Source: Spirochaetaceae bacterium
GTDB taxonomy: Bacteria > Myxococcota_A > UBA9160 > UBA4427
NCBI GenBank assembly: GCA_020632655.1
Contig: JACKFD010000007.1
Span: forward strand, 1-64,000
Direction: 5' to 3'
DNA: 64,000 bases
Part shown: piece after piece, positions 49,815 through 58,618 of the stretch
Position numbering within the stretch: position 1 is the stretch's first letter
Layout: each line of letters opens with the position of its first letter
Notes under the pieces: generated by a model
Databases searched by the model: none
Seen by the model: the letters and a program-made list of their open reading frames with translations, nothing else
What the model was told of the DNA's origin: nothing
Translations under genes and position numbers: made by a program

Positions 49815-51098
49815 ATGTCCGATCAAGCCGTTCGACTCGAGGACCTCGCGCAGCCGATCCATCCGCCGGCGATCGCCGAGACGTTCGCGCAGGCGGAGGG
49901 ACTCGCTTCGCCCGACGACCTCGAGCTGCCGCGGCTGCTCGAACGCGCCCGCATGGAGACCGGGCTCTCGGATTTCGGCGCCCCCGGTTTCGAGGCCCGG
50001 ATCGAGACCTACCTCACCTCCCTCGCCCGGGACGGACGCCTCTCGCCGATGGGCCGGATGAGCCGCGCGGCGGAGATCGTGCGCTTCCTGAAGAACCGGC
50101 TGCTCGTCGAGGATTGCATCGCGAGGCACCCCGAGATCCTCGACGTCGAGATCGCACGACCGATCGTGATCAGCGGCTTTCCGCGCACGGGGACGACGCA
50201 CCTGCACAACTCCATGGCCGCCGACCCCGAGCTCCGATACCTGCCCTACTGGGAGGCGCTCGAGCCCGTCCTCTCGCGCGAAGAGTCGGCCGCGATGACC
50301 CGCGCGCGCGAGGCCGGCGAATCGGTCGAGGATCCGCGCATCGAGCGCTGCCGCGGGTCCGTCGGCTTCATCAACGAGGCGATGCCCCACTTCGCCAAGA
50401 TGCACGAGATGACCTGGGACCATGCGCACGAGGAGATCGATCTGCTCGCGATCGATTTCTCGACGATGTACTTCGAGGCGCCGCCCGGGCCGCTCTGGCA
50501 TTGGGTCGAGGACTACCGCCGCCGCGACCAGACGCCGCACTACCGCTACATGCGACGCGTGCTGCAGGTGCTGACGTTCCTGCGCGGGGGCAAGCGATGG
50601 GTGCTGAAGTCACCCCAGCACCTCGAGCAGCTGCGCGCGCTGAAGGCGGTCTTTCCCGACGCGACACTCGTCTTGACCCACCGCGATCCGCTGCCCGTGA
50701 TCGCCTCCTACGCCACCATGATCTCCTACACGGCGAGGCTGCAGCAGGAGAAGCCCGACCCACACGCCTACGGGCGCTACGTCGTCGAGCGGATGGGCGA
50801 CCTGCTCGACGCCTGCCTCCGCGATCGCGCCCTCTGGCCCGAGGCGCAGTCGATCGACGTGCTCTTCCACGAGTTCGTGGCGGACCAGGACGCGGCCGTC
50901 GCGCGGGTATACCAGAAGGCGGGGCAGCCCCTCTCCGACGCCTCCCGCGAAGCCATCGCGGAGTACGCGCGCTCGCATCCCGCCGGACGACACGGCCGCA
51001 TCGCCTACGACCTCGCCCAGCTCGGGCTGGATGCGAAGGCGCTGCGCGAGCGCTTCGCGCCCTATTGCGAGCGCTTCGGGGTGCGCCTCGAGCGCTGA
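49815..51098 (+). CDS. PAPS-dependent sulfotransferase family protein
   Basis: A 427-residue protein of the Sulfotransfer_3 type. The 5'-phosphosulfate loop is IVISGFPRTGTTHLHNSMAA near residue 116, the 3'-phosphate region is LVLTHRDPLPVIASYATM, and WVLKSPQHLEQLRALKAVFP lies between. The closing HPAGRHGRIAYDLAQLGLD is typical of the uncharacterised bacterial branch common in Myxococcota and mycobacteria. It would move a sulfo group from PAPS to a hydroxyl of a lipid or other small molecule. A CAGGAA lies upstream of the ATG at 49815. It is divergent from the SDR operon; 180 bases separate them. Confidence 0.9.
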   Translation: MSDQAVRLEDLAQPIHPPAIAETFAQAEGLASPDDLELPRLLERARMETGLSDFGAPGFEARIETYLTSLARDGRLSPMGRMSRAAEIVRFLKNRLLVEDCIARHPEILDVEIARPIVISGFPRTGTTHLHNSMAADPELRYLPYWEALEPVLSREESAAMTRAREAGESVEDPRIERCRGSVGFINEAMPHFAKMHEMTWDHAHEEIDLLAIDFSTMYFEAPPGPLWHWVEDYRRRDQTPHYRYMRRVLQVLTFLRGGKRWVLKSPQHLEQLRALKAVFPDATLVLTHRDPLPVIASYATMISYTARLQQEKPDPHAYGRYVVERMGDLLDACLRDRALWPEAQSIDVLFHEFVADQDAAVARVYQKAGQPLSDASREAIAEYARSHPAGRHGRIAYDLAQLGLDAKALRERFAPYCERFGVRLER

Positions 51099-51136
51099 CC
51101 AGGCGCCGGCACGGCCACGACGACACGGCGGTCCAC

Positions 51137-51634
51137 CTAGCGTCCCGCCGCCCCCGCGCGCGACGCGGCGACCATCGCCATGAACTTGTCGTAGCCGTCC
51201 TCGTCGTGCTGGGCGAACCAGACGCTCGTGCCGAAGCGGGGCTCGAGCTGGTTGCCGCGCCCCATCTGGTAGTCGACCGGGCGGTCGTTGATGAAGCGGA
51301 GCCCCTTGCCCTCGAGGTCGCGCTGGGTCGCGTCGATGTCGTCGACCTGGAAGCCGATCAGGCTGATGCCTTCGCCGTGGGTCTCGAGGAACTCCTTCAC
51401 GTGCTTGCCCGACTCGGTCTTCGGGTCGTCGGTCGCGAGGGCGAAGAGGCCGATCGAGTGGATGCCTTCCTTGCCGGGGCCAGGCGCCGGGAAGTGCGCG
51501 GCGCGAAGCTCGCTCTGGTCCGCACCGATCTCGGACGTGTCGACGGGCTCGACGCCGAGCACGGCGCGGAAGAACTCGATCGCGCGATCGAGGTCGCGCA
51601 CGATGATGTCGATGACGTAGACGCTCTTGAGCAT
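51137..51634 (-). CDS. VOC (glyoxalase/dioxygenase-fold) family protein
   Basis: A 165-residue protein with two beta-alpha-beta3 modules: IIVRDLDRAIEFFRAVLGVE and VDDIDATQRDLEGKGLRFIN. Metal ligands could be His in EGIHSIGLFA and Glu in NQLEPRFGTSVWF. Members include glyoxalase I, extradiol dioxygenases and resistance proteins; no specific branch can be named. AGGAGG precedes the ATG. It is convergent with the sulfotransferase gene (38 bases) and divergent from the esterase lipoprotein gene. Confidence 0.88.
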   Translation of the reverse strand: MLKSVYVIDIIVRDLDRAIEFFRAVLGVEPVDTSEIGADQSELRAAHFPAPGPGKEGIHSIGLFALATDDPKTESGKHVKEFLETHGEGISLIGFQVDDIDATQRDLEGKGLRFINDRPVDYQMGRGNQLEPRFGTSVWFAQHDEDGYDKFMAMVAASRAGAAGR

Positions 51635-51908
51635 GTCGGGCCTCCTCGCGCCACATGGCCGGCGCGGTCGTTCGGTCGCTCGTCGGGGTCGGCGACGACC
51701 CGACTCGATATCGCCTCGCGCATGGGGTGTCGACTCGAAATCGATCGAGCTCCTGACACACGAAATGGATCCCCGTTTACAGGCCGCCTCATTCGGGGAA
51801 CGCTCGGTCGGTGCCCGGCACCCGCGGAATCCCTTGCGACCGGCAGCCGTCGACCGCCATCAGAGCATCCCCGCCGCCGATCGCGACGCGAGGGAGCAGG
51901 AGACTCGA

Positions 51909-53021
51909 ATGACCTTGCGCCCCGCCCTGCCAAGGCTTCTGATCGTGCTTCTCGCGATGGGCTGTGCCCCGATGCGAGACGCACCCTCACGCTTCACTTC
52001 CGACTCGGGCCGCTTCTCCGCGCGGGTGGACGAGCACGGCACTCTGACGCTCGGCGAGCGATCGATCCCCTTTCTGGAGACGGCGAGCCCCGAGGCCCGG
52101 GCCCTCTACGTGCGCATCATGCGGGACGCGATCGCGCGCGCCGCGCCGGATGCACCCTCGCCCTTCGCGAGCCTCGAGGCGGCGATCGCCGGCGGCCAGC
52201 AGCGGCTCCGCGTCCGAAACGAGATCGCGCTGGTCCGCCACGGGGCGACCGCCGAAGAGCAGATGCTCGGAGGGGTTCGCACGATCCGGGTGACGCCGCG
52301 CGTCGTCGAGTCACGCGAGCCCGCACGGGTCCTCGTCAACCTGCACGGGGGCGCCTTCCTGTTCTACTCGGGCTCCGTCGTCGAGGCGGTCCCGGTCGCG
52401 ACCTTCGCGCAGATCCCCGTCGTCGCGATCGACTACCGCATGCCGCCGGCACACCCCTTCCCCGCCGCCCTCGACGACGTCGTCGCCGTCTACCGCGCGC
52501 TCCTCGAGCACCATCGCCCCGAGGACATCGGCTTCTACGGCACGTCCGCGGGCGCGAACCTGACCGCGGCGACCGTACTGCGGCTCGACCAGGAAGGCCT
52601 CCCTCGCCCCGGCGCGATCGCCGTGATCTCCTACGGCGGGGGCGACAGCCTCGCGACGAACGACGGTCTCGACCCCTACCTCTCGACCTTCGGCGGATCC
52701 GACTCGGGCCTCGATCCGATCGCGCTCTATGCCGCCGGCCACGACGTCGAGGACCCGCTCATCACGCCTCTGAAGGGTGACTTCCGCGGCGCACCGCCGG
52801 CGCTGCTCGTGACGGGGACGCGCGACCTCTTCTTGAGCGGGACGACGAGGCTCCATCTCCGCATGCTCCAGCAGGGCGTCGACGCGCGGCTGGTCGTGTT
52901 CGACGCGATGTGGCACGGGTTCGACGCGGACGTGAACGTCGACGAGGAGATCCCCGAGGCCGTCGAGGCCTCGCGGCTGATCGCCAGGTTCTTCAGGGAG
53001 CAGCTCGGTCGGACGGACTGA
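51909..53021 (+). CDS. alpha/beta hydrolase lipoprotein (hormone-sensitive-lipase family)
   Basis: A 370-residue exported hydrolase with lipobox LLAMGC, so probably lipid-anchored in the envelope. The oxyanion hole is LVNLHGGAFLFYSG (HGGA for the usual HGGG), the nucleophile elbow is FYGTSAGANLTAA (GTSAG), the Asp is in LLVTGTRDLFL and the His in AMWHGFDAD. The family hydrolyses short- to medium-chain esters. CAGGAG lies six bases before the ATG. Upstream 274 bases contain no gene. Confidence 0.9.
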   Translation: MTLRPALPRLLIVLLAMGCAPMRDAPSRFTSDSGRFSARVDEHGTLTLGERSIPFLETASPEARALYVRIMRDAIARAAPDAPSPFASLEAAIAGGQQRLRVRNEIALVRHGATAEEQMLGGVRTIRVTPRVVESREPARVLVNLHGGAFLFYSGSVVEAVPVATFAQIPVVAIDYRMPPAHPFPAALDDVVAVYRALLEHHRPEDIGFYGTSAGANLTAATVLRLDQEGLPRPGAIAVISYGGGDSLATNDGLDPYLSTFGGSDSGLDPIALYAAGHDVEDPLITPLKGDFRGAPPALLVTGTRDLFLSGTTRLHLRMLQQGVDARLVVFDAMWHGFDADVNVDEEIPEAVEASRLIARFFREQLGRTD

Positions 53022-53033
53022 GCGGTCGACGAC

Positions 53034-53564
53034 TCAGTCGGCCCGTCCCCGTCCCGATCCGGTCGCGACGGGCGGCCGGGCGCCCCGCGGCTCTGCATGC
53101 AGATGCCGCGACGTGTCCCCTGCGCCGAACTCGTCGTGCACCATCCGCCGCCGCGCGAATCGCCATCGCCCGCCGTCGCAGACGAAGTCGTCGTGGTAGC
53201 GGTTCCGGAACACGGGCTGGAGCGGCAGGTCCGGTCGCGCCTGGAAGACGACGACGTAGCTCTTCGCGCGCGCCGTCCGGAACGCGTCATCGACGTCGAT
53301 CACCAGGTTCGTGACGCAATGGCGTGTATGAGGCCGGCTGTCGGAGGCCCAGGGATCCGCCACGCCGCCAGCGTCGTAGAAGATCGTGTGGCGCGCGAAC
53401 ATCTCCGCGACCGCGTCGCCGCCCTGGAGGACCTGGCCGGGTGCGGGCTCGACCTCGGCCTCGCGAAAGAGCTCGCGGACGGCGCCGAGGTCGCCGTCGT
53501 CGAGAGCCTCGGCGTAGCCGAAGATCAGCTTCTCGATCTCGTGTCGCGCCTCGGCCTTGTCCAT
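53034..53564 (-). CDS. SnoaL-like / NTF2-fold protein
   Basis: A 176-residue protein: helix EIEKLIFGYAEALDDGDLGA, VRELFREAEVEPAPGQVLQG, then RHCVTNLVIDVDDAFRTARA and strands SYVVVFQARPDLPLQPVFRN. The Tyr-Ala-Glu-Ala-Leu-Asp-Asp-Gly-Asp opening is the SnoaL_4 signature. The tail after residue 155 is disordered. It is the fourth protein of this fold in the window, yet they are far apart in sequence. GGGGAG precedes the ATG. It is convergent with the hydrolase gene (12 bases between). Confidence 0.85.
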   Translation of the reverse strand: MDKAEARHEIEKLIFGYAEALDDGDLGAVRELFREAEVEPAPGQVLQGGDAVAEMFARHTIFYDAGGVADPWASDSRPHTRHCVTNLVIDVDDAFRTARAKSYVVVFQARPDLPLQPVFRNRYHDDFVCDGGRWRFARRRMVHDEFGAGDTSRHLHAEPRGARPPVATGSGRGRAD

Positions 53565-53952
53565 GCGGTCTCCCCTCGCACGTTCGATCGTCGCCCCAGC
53601 CTACGGCGGGTCGAAGGACCGACAACTCGAAATCCGAGCCGCCGACGCGGACCCCGCGCGGCGCGGCGAGAGCCGGAGGGGGGCGGACGGATATCGAGCG
53701 GACTCGCACAGGGCCGCCCAATCCCTCGGGGGATAAGGAGAAAACTATTACGAACCAATGACTTGTCGGACTGCCTCGACTCCGCAGGGGGGATCGGAGG
53801 GCAAGCGGAAGTCGAGTAGTCATTCCGTGCGGATCCGCGTAGAACGGAATGGAGGCCAGTCGACGACGGGGATCCAGGTCATGACCCGAGCGCTCGGCCG
53901 ACTCGCGCACTTGCTCTCCTGCGGACCCACGATGGTGGAGGTGAACCGGATC
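53565..53952. other. 388-bp intergenic region upstream of the PEP-CTERM gene
   Basis: It separates the divergent SnoaL-like and PEP-CTERM genes. It includes a small AT-richer patch near 53740-53765 that could hold a promoter, the dyad at 53821-53851, and a near-perfect GGAGGTGA ribosome-binding site eight bases before the PEP-CTERM ATG. An in-frame extension of the PEP-CTERM frame to 53758 shows no family similarity. No other gene is visible. Confidence 0.5.
53821..53851. promoter_or_regulatory. dyad upstream of PEP-CTERM gene: 8-bp arms plus inner 10-bp palindrome
   Basis: CATTCCGT at 53821-53828 is the exact reverse complement of ACGGAATG at 53844-53851. Between them GCGGATCCGC at 53829-53838 is itself a perfect palindrome, directly adjoining the left arm. 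The element lies 101 bases before the ATG. It could be an operator or a leader hairpin; the binding factor is unknown. Confidence 0.45.
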
Positions 53953-54957
53953 ATGGCGATTCTTCGACGAACGATTGGCTTTCTCGGCCTGGCGGCGGCG
54001 CTGGCGCTCTCGCCCGCGGTCTCGCAGGCCGAGGTGGTGCTCATCAACGGCACCGTCTCCTACACCTCGCTCTTCGGCCCGCTGCCCGCGCGCTCGGTCG
54101 CGGCCTGGGGCACCCAGACGGCGGGCGGCGCGCTCAACGTGCCGAACGAGATCCATCAGAACTTCAGCTCGATGGGCACGACGAACTTCTCGTCGGGCGT
54201 CGTGCTGACCTTCATGAACACGCGCGTGCTGACCGGCTTCGGCCCGGGTCAGCTCGCAGCCGGGCACCAGCCGGGCGGCCTCGCCCAGCCCGCAACCTTC
54301 GCGCCGGCGACGAGCCTGCCGGGTGCGACGATCACGGTCGGTCCGTCCATTCTGAACGTCGGCTACAAGTCGGCGGGCGGGAATCACTTCGGGGGCGTCC
54401 TCGCGCTCGCCGGATTCGAGATCAATCAGGGCCTCTTCCAGACCAGCCCCGCGTTCCTCATCCGGCAGGCAGCGACCCGCGGCTTCTCCGCGGCCGGTGG
54501 CGTAACCGGCGCGAATCCGACCAAGCGCGACTTCCGCGCTCCCGAGACGGCGCTGCTCACGCCGGTCAGCCAGGCCGTGATCAGCAACTTCACGGGCGTC
54601 GAGTCGCGGATCGGCTTCCCCTGGACGACCGGCTCGATCAGCGGCGTGGCCCAGATCGGCCCGGCCTTCCCCTACGGCGGCGCGGGCAACATCGGCACTC
54701 CGGCGGCGCCGGCCTTCCAGACCGTCGCAGGCTTCGACGGCCGGACCTTCAACGCGACGGCCAACACGCTGACGGGCAACCTCCAGCTCGTCTCGCCGAT
54801 GCTCCAGGTCGCCAACTACGCGCTCTCCGGCCCGGGCTCGCTCGCGCCCTTCTGGACGCTCGACGTGACGATCGTGCCCGAGCCCGGCGCGGTCGCGGCG
54901 CTCGTCGCCGGACTCGGCTTCGTGGCCGTGGCAGGGTTCCGCCGACTGCGCGCCTGA
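53953..54957 (+). CDS. PEP-CTERM domain secreted protein
   Basis: A 334-residue exported protein. MAILRRTIGFLGLAAALALS is the signal peptide. The mature part is Gly/Ala/Asn/Thr-rich with beta-strand character and no catalytic motif. The C-terminus has VPEPGAVAALVAGLGFVAVA followed by GFRRLRA, a textbook PEP-CTERM signal: VPEP, transmembrane helix, basic tail. Such proteins are cut and anchored by exosortase during biofilm or extracellular-polymer production; no exosortase gene is in this window. A near-consensus GGAGGTGA eight bases before the ATG points to strong translation. Confidence 0.93.
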   Translation: MAILRRTIGFLGLAAALALSPAVSQAEVVLINGTVSYTSLFGPLPARSVAAWGTQTAGGALNVPNEIHQNFSSMGTTNFSSGVVLTFMNTRVLTGFGPGQLAAGHQPGGLAQPATFAPATSLPGATITVGPSILNVGYKSAGGNHFGGVLALAGFEINQGLFQTSPAFLIRQAATRGFSAAGGVTGANPTKRDFRAPETALLTPVSQAVISNFTGVESRIGFPWTTGSISGVAQIGPAFPYGGAGNIGTPAAPAFQTVAGFDGRTFNATANTLTGNLQLVSPMLQVANYALSGPGSLAPFWTLDVTIVPEPGAVAALVAGLGFVAVAGFRRLRA

Positions 54958-54973
54958 GAACGGAGCTCGCCGC

Positions 54974-54991
54974 CTCCCGCGCTCACGGGAG
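54974..54991 (+). terminator. possible hairpin after the PEP-CTERM gene
   Basis: CTCCCG and CGGGAG are reverse complements with a six-base loop, 17 bases after the PEP-CTERM stop codon. There is no T-run downstream, so it is at best a weak or Rho-assisted terminator, separating this gene from the operon at 55112. Confidence 0.3.
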
Positions 54992-55111
54992 TCCGACGAG
55001 GGTACGATCGCATCCAGGACCCGCCTGGAAGACGGCGAGCCGGTCTCCGACCTGGACATCCAGTCGGAGGCCGGCTCGCTCGCTTTCGGAGATCGACGAG
55101 CCCCCCGCCCC

Positions 55112-56527
55112 ATGCGAAGACCCGTCCTCCTTCCACACCTGATCGTGGCCGCCCTGATGGTCGCAGCCTTCCTCGCGACGCAGATGCGGCTCGACGGCGA
55201 CTCGCGACCGCGCGGCGATCTGGAAGACCTCGCCGCGCTGGCTGCGCGCGACGACCTGAACGTCCTCTTCGTCCTGGTCGACACCCTGCGTGCGGACCAT
55301 CTCGGAGCCTACGGCTACGCGCGCCCGACGAGCCCCCGGATCGACGCGCTCGCCGAGACCGGCATCCGCTTCGAGGACCATCTCGCCCAGTCGTCCTGGA
55401 CGAAGACGTCCATGTCGTCGATCTGGACCTCTCTCTACCCGCAGCACGTCGGCGTGCTGCGCTCGACCGACGTGATCTCACCCGAGGCCGACCTGCCGGC
55501 GGAGACCCTGCGAAGGGCGGGCTTCCGGACGGTCGGACTCTGGCGCAACGGCTGGGTCGCTCCGAACTTCGGCTTCGGCCAGGGCTTCGAGTCCTACGTG
55601 ACCCCCCGCCCGGGCCGACCGCCGGAGGGATTCCGACGCGAGAACCCCGGCTTCCGTCTCGTCGGCAACGACTTCGACATCGTCACCTCCTTCGACGAGC
55701 TCCTGCGCACGAGCGGCGACGGGCGCTGGTTCGTCTACGCCCACATGATGGACGTCCATCAATACGCCACCGACGAAGAGTCCGCGCTCTTCGGCCCGAC
55801 CTATCTCGACGCCTACGACAACGCCATCCACTTCACCGATCGCGCCGTCGACGCACTGCTCGACCTGCTCGAGGCGCGCGACCTGCGCGATCGCACGCTC
55901 GTCGTCCTCGCCTCGGACCATGGCGAGGCCTTCGGCGAGCACGGCTTCGAAGGCCACGCCCGCGACCTGCACGCCGAGGTGACGCGCACACCCTGGATCC
56001 TGAGCCTGCCCTTCCGATTGGATCCGGGCATCGTGATCGACGCGCCCTCCGAGAACGTCGACGTCTGGCCGACCGTCTTCGACCTGCTCGGCATCGAGCT
56101 CGACGCCCCGATCGACGGCCGCTCCCTCGCCCCCGAGATCCGCACGGCCCTCGCGCGCGCGGGCGGAGCCCCGGAAGACGCCGGTCCGCGCGCGCCCCAC
56201 CCACCGCGCACCCGGATCGCCCACCTCGATCGGCATTGGGCCCGCGCCGAGGTCGCACCGCTCCACGCGGTCGCCCTCACGACCGACCGACATCGCCTCT
56301 TCTACTACCCCGGTCGCACGGATCTCTACGACCGCGAGCGCGACCCCGCCGAGCGAGCGAACCTGGCCGAGCGCGATCCCGAGACCGCGGCTGCCCTGCG
56401 CCAGACCGTCGAGGACTACCTCGCCTCGGAGCCCGTCTGGTCGGGCGGCGTGCCCCAGGTCGAGCTCGACGACATGCAGCTCGGGCAGCTCCGCGCGTTG
56501 GGCTACGTCGTGGAGGGCGGGCGATGA
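55112..56527 (+). CDS. sulfatase-fold (alkaline phosphatase superfamily) enzyme lacking the formylglycine motif
   Basis: A 471-residue exported or membrane-anchored enzyme with a single N-terminal hydrophobic segment. The metal-site opening is NVLFVLVDTLRADHLGAYGY and the second metal site is VLASDHGEAFGEHGFEGHA, both typical of sulfatase-fold hydrolases. Where sulfatases have C/S-x-P-x-R the sequence is T-K-T-S-M within SSWTKTSMSSIWTSLYP. The nucleophile position is thus Thr, and the Pro and Arg are lost, so formylglycine chemistry is excluded. Thr is the nucleophile in phosphodiesterases and phosphoethanolamine transferases of the same superfamily. Its TGA overlaps the ATG of the TPR gene (ATGA). 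It starts a six-gene operon. Confidence 0.85.
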   Translation: MRRPVLLPHLIVAALMVAAFLATQMRLDGDSRPRGDLEDLAALAARDDLNVLFVLVDTLRADHLGAYGYARPTSPRIDALAETGIRFEDHLAQSSWTKTSMSSIWTSLYPQHVGVLRSTDVISPEADLPAETLRRAGFRTVGLWRNGWVAPNFGFGQGFESYVTPRPGRPPEGFRRENPGFRLVGNDFDIVTSFDELLRTSGDGRWFVYAHMMDVHQYATDEESALFGPTYLDAYDNAIHFTDRAVDALLDLLEARDLRDRTLVVLASDHGEAFGEHGFEGHARDLHAEVTRTPWILSLPFRLDPGIVIDAPSENVDVWPTVFDLLGIELDAPIDGRSLAPEIRTALARAGGAPEDAGPRAPHPPRTRIAHLDRHWARAEVAPLHAVALTTDRHRLFYYPGRTDLYDRERDPAERANLAERDPETAAALRQTVEDYLASEPVWSGGVPQVELDDMQLGQLRALGYVVEGGR

Positions 56528-58605
56528 GCGCGCGGGGCACGACGATCCTCGCAGCGCGGACGACCGCGCGGCCGCGGGTGCTTCGAGCGCTCCGTCGCGC
56601 AGGTCTGGCGAGTCTGCTCGCGCTGCCCGTCGTCGTCTCGACGGGCTGCCACGAGACGGATCCGCTCGAGTCGATCCATGCACTCCAGTCGCAGGGCGAG
56701 TGGCTCGAGTCCGCGAGCCGCTTGCAGGCGCTGGTCGAGGCGAGCCCCGAGGACGCGCGGCTGCAGCTCGAATACGGCAAGGCCCTGCTCGCCGTCGGCG
56801 AGGCGACCCGGGCGATCTGGCCGCTGCGACGCGCGACCGAGGACGAGGGCCTGGCGCGGGAGGCGGGCGTGCTGCTCTCGATGGCGCTGCTCTCGTCGAT
56901 GAACCCGGACGACGCGATCGCCGCCGCGTCGCGCGTCCTCGAGCTCGACCCGGAGGCCGCCGAGGCGCTCTTCGTGCGCAGCCGCGCCTACGTCGCGGCG
57001 CGCCGAGAGGAGGACGCCCTCAACGATGCGGACCGTTATGTCGAGCTCGAGCCGGACGACCCGCAAGGTCGGCTCCTGCAGCTCGGCATCCTCGTGATGC
57101 TCGAGCAGCTCGGCGAGGCCGAGGAGGCGATCGCCGCTGCGGCACCGATCTTCGAGGATCTCGCGGACTCGAAGCCCGAGGAGGCGGCCCGTTTCTGCGT
57201 GCTCGAGGGCGTGTTCGCCTGGGAGAAGGGGGATCGCGAGGCGGGAGAGCAGCATCTCGAAGGCTGCCTCGCGCGCTTCCCCGAAGAGCCGATCGCCGTG
57301 ATCGAGACCGTCGCGGCGTGGGACCGCGCCGGCGAGGCCGAGCAGGCGACGACGATCGTGCGCGACGCCCTCTCGCGCGACCCCGACCGGGCGGAGTACC
57401 GCTTGATGCTCGCCGAACGACTGAGGGCGATCGGCGACGACGACGAGGCGGAGCACGTCCTGCGCGAGGGCACGCAGCGGCTCGAGGGGCCGGGGCCCTG
57501 GCTCGCGCTACACGACTTCTACGTCGCGATCGACGACCATGCGCAGGCCGCGGAGGCGATGCGCGAGGCGCTCGATCGAATGTCGGATCCGCCCGCGGCC
57601 CTGCGGATCGCCTACGCCGACGACCTGCTGCTGAGCGGTGACCTCGTCGCAGCCGAGCGCGAGGCGGAGCAGCTCCCGCCGCCGGGCGTGCACCTCGTAC
57701 GCGGTCGGATCCATCTCGCCCGACGCGATCCCGCTGCGGCGCGCGCAGCGCTCGAGGAGGGACTGCGGCTCTGGCCCGACAACGCGTCGGCGCGCTGGCT
57801 CGCGGGACGAGCGGCCGAGCAGATGGGGGATCTGCCTGGCGCAATCGCGCACTACCGCGAGTCGGTCCGGTCCGACCCGGCGCGCTCGCCCGCGGCGGCG
57901 GAGCTCGCGGAGATCTACGCGGCGATGGGGGCGGGGCGCGATGCGATCGAGTTCGCGGATCGCCATCTCGCGTCGCATCCCGAGGATCCCGAGGCGGCGG
58001 CGCTCCTCTTGCGACTGGCGAGGCGTTTCGATCGAACCGACGCGAGCACGCGCGCCCTCGCGGCCCTGGCGGCCATGCCCGGGCGGAAGGAGCCGCTGCG
58101 GGCGGAGCAGGCGCGGGAGCAGGGAAGCGCGCTCGCCGTCGCAGGGAGCGAGGACCCGGCGCCGCGAGCGGACGCGGATCCGAGCCTCGAGTCGGCCCTG
58201 ATCGATGCGCCCCGCGATCCCGGCGTCCTGCTGGTGCTCGCACGCGCGCTCTCGGCACGCGAGCCCGGATCGGATCGGGTCGTCATGCTCGCGCGCAGCG
58301 CACTGATGCTGGGCGGGGGCGGCGAGGCGGGCACCCTGCTCGGCCGGACGCTGGTCGAGCGAGGTGATTTCACGGCTGCGATTCCGGTCCTGCAGCACGC
58401 GATTTCGAGCTTACCCGCGCCCGCCATCGCGCAATACTGGCTCGGGCACGCGCACGAATCGCTCGGGCAGATGGACGCCGCTCGCGAGGCCTATGCCCGA
58501 TCCCTCGAGCATCCGGGTCTTTCCGCGGCCGAGCGGGCCGATGCGACGCAACGCGCTCGCGCGCCCCTGGACGACTCTCGCGGACGGGGACCGTCGGCGC
58601 CGTGA
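56524..58605 (+). CDS. TPR-repeat lipoprotein
   Basis: A 693-residue lipoprotein (signal peptide with VVSTGC). Most of the mature protein is made of about 15 tetratricopeptide-like helix pairs, for example DARLQLEYGKALLAVGEATR, AIAAASRVLELDPEAAEALF and PAIAQYWLGHAHESLGQMDA. There is no enzymatic domain. Such proteins act as scaffolds on the inner face of the outer membrane or in the periplasm. The ATGA overlap with the alkaline-phosphatase-superfamily gene indicates coupled synthesis, so it may hold that enzyme or a barrel partner in place. Confidence 0.85.
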   Translation: MSARGTTILAARTTARPRVLRALRRAGLASLLALPVVVSTGCHETDPLESIHALQSQGEWLESASRLQALVEASPEDARLQLEYGKALLAVGEATRAIWPLRRATEDEGLAREAGVLLSMALLSSMNPDDAIAAASRVLELDPEAAEALFVRSRAYVAARREEDALNDADRYVELEPDDPQGRLLQLGILVMLEQLGEAEEAIAAAAPIFEDLADSKPEEAARFCVLEGVFAWEKGDREAGEQHLEGCLARFPEEPIAVIETVAAWDRAGEAEQATTIVRDALSRDPDRAEYRLMLAERLRAIGDDDEAEHVLREGTQRLEGPGPWLALHDFYVAIDDHAQAAEAMREALDRMSDPPAALRIAYADDLLLSGDLVAAEREAEQLPPPGVHLVRGRIHLARRDPAAARAALEEGLRLWPDNASARWLAGRAAEQMGDLPGAIAHYRESVRSDPARSPAAAELAEIYAAMGAGRDAIEFADRHLASHPEDPEAAALLLRLARRFDRTDASTRALAALAAMPGRKEPLRAEQAREQGSALAVAGSEDPAPRADADPSLESALIDAPRDPGVLLVLARALSAREPGSDRVVMLARSALMLGGGGEAGTLLGRTLVERGDFTAAIPVLQHAISSLPAPAIAQYWLGHAHESLGQMDAAREAYARSLEHPGLSAAERADATQRARAPLDDSRGRGPSAP

Positions 58606-58618
58606 TGGGAGGACGCAC

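Noticed and set aside
55112..56527. Formylglycine-dependent sulfatase
   Set aside because: No C/S-x-P-x-R motif is present at the required position; Thr stands at the nucleophile site.
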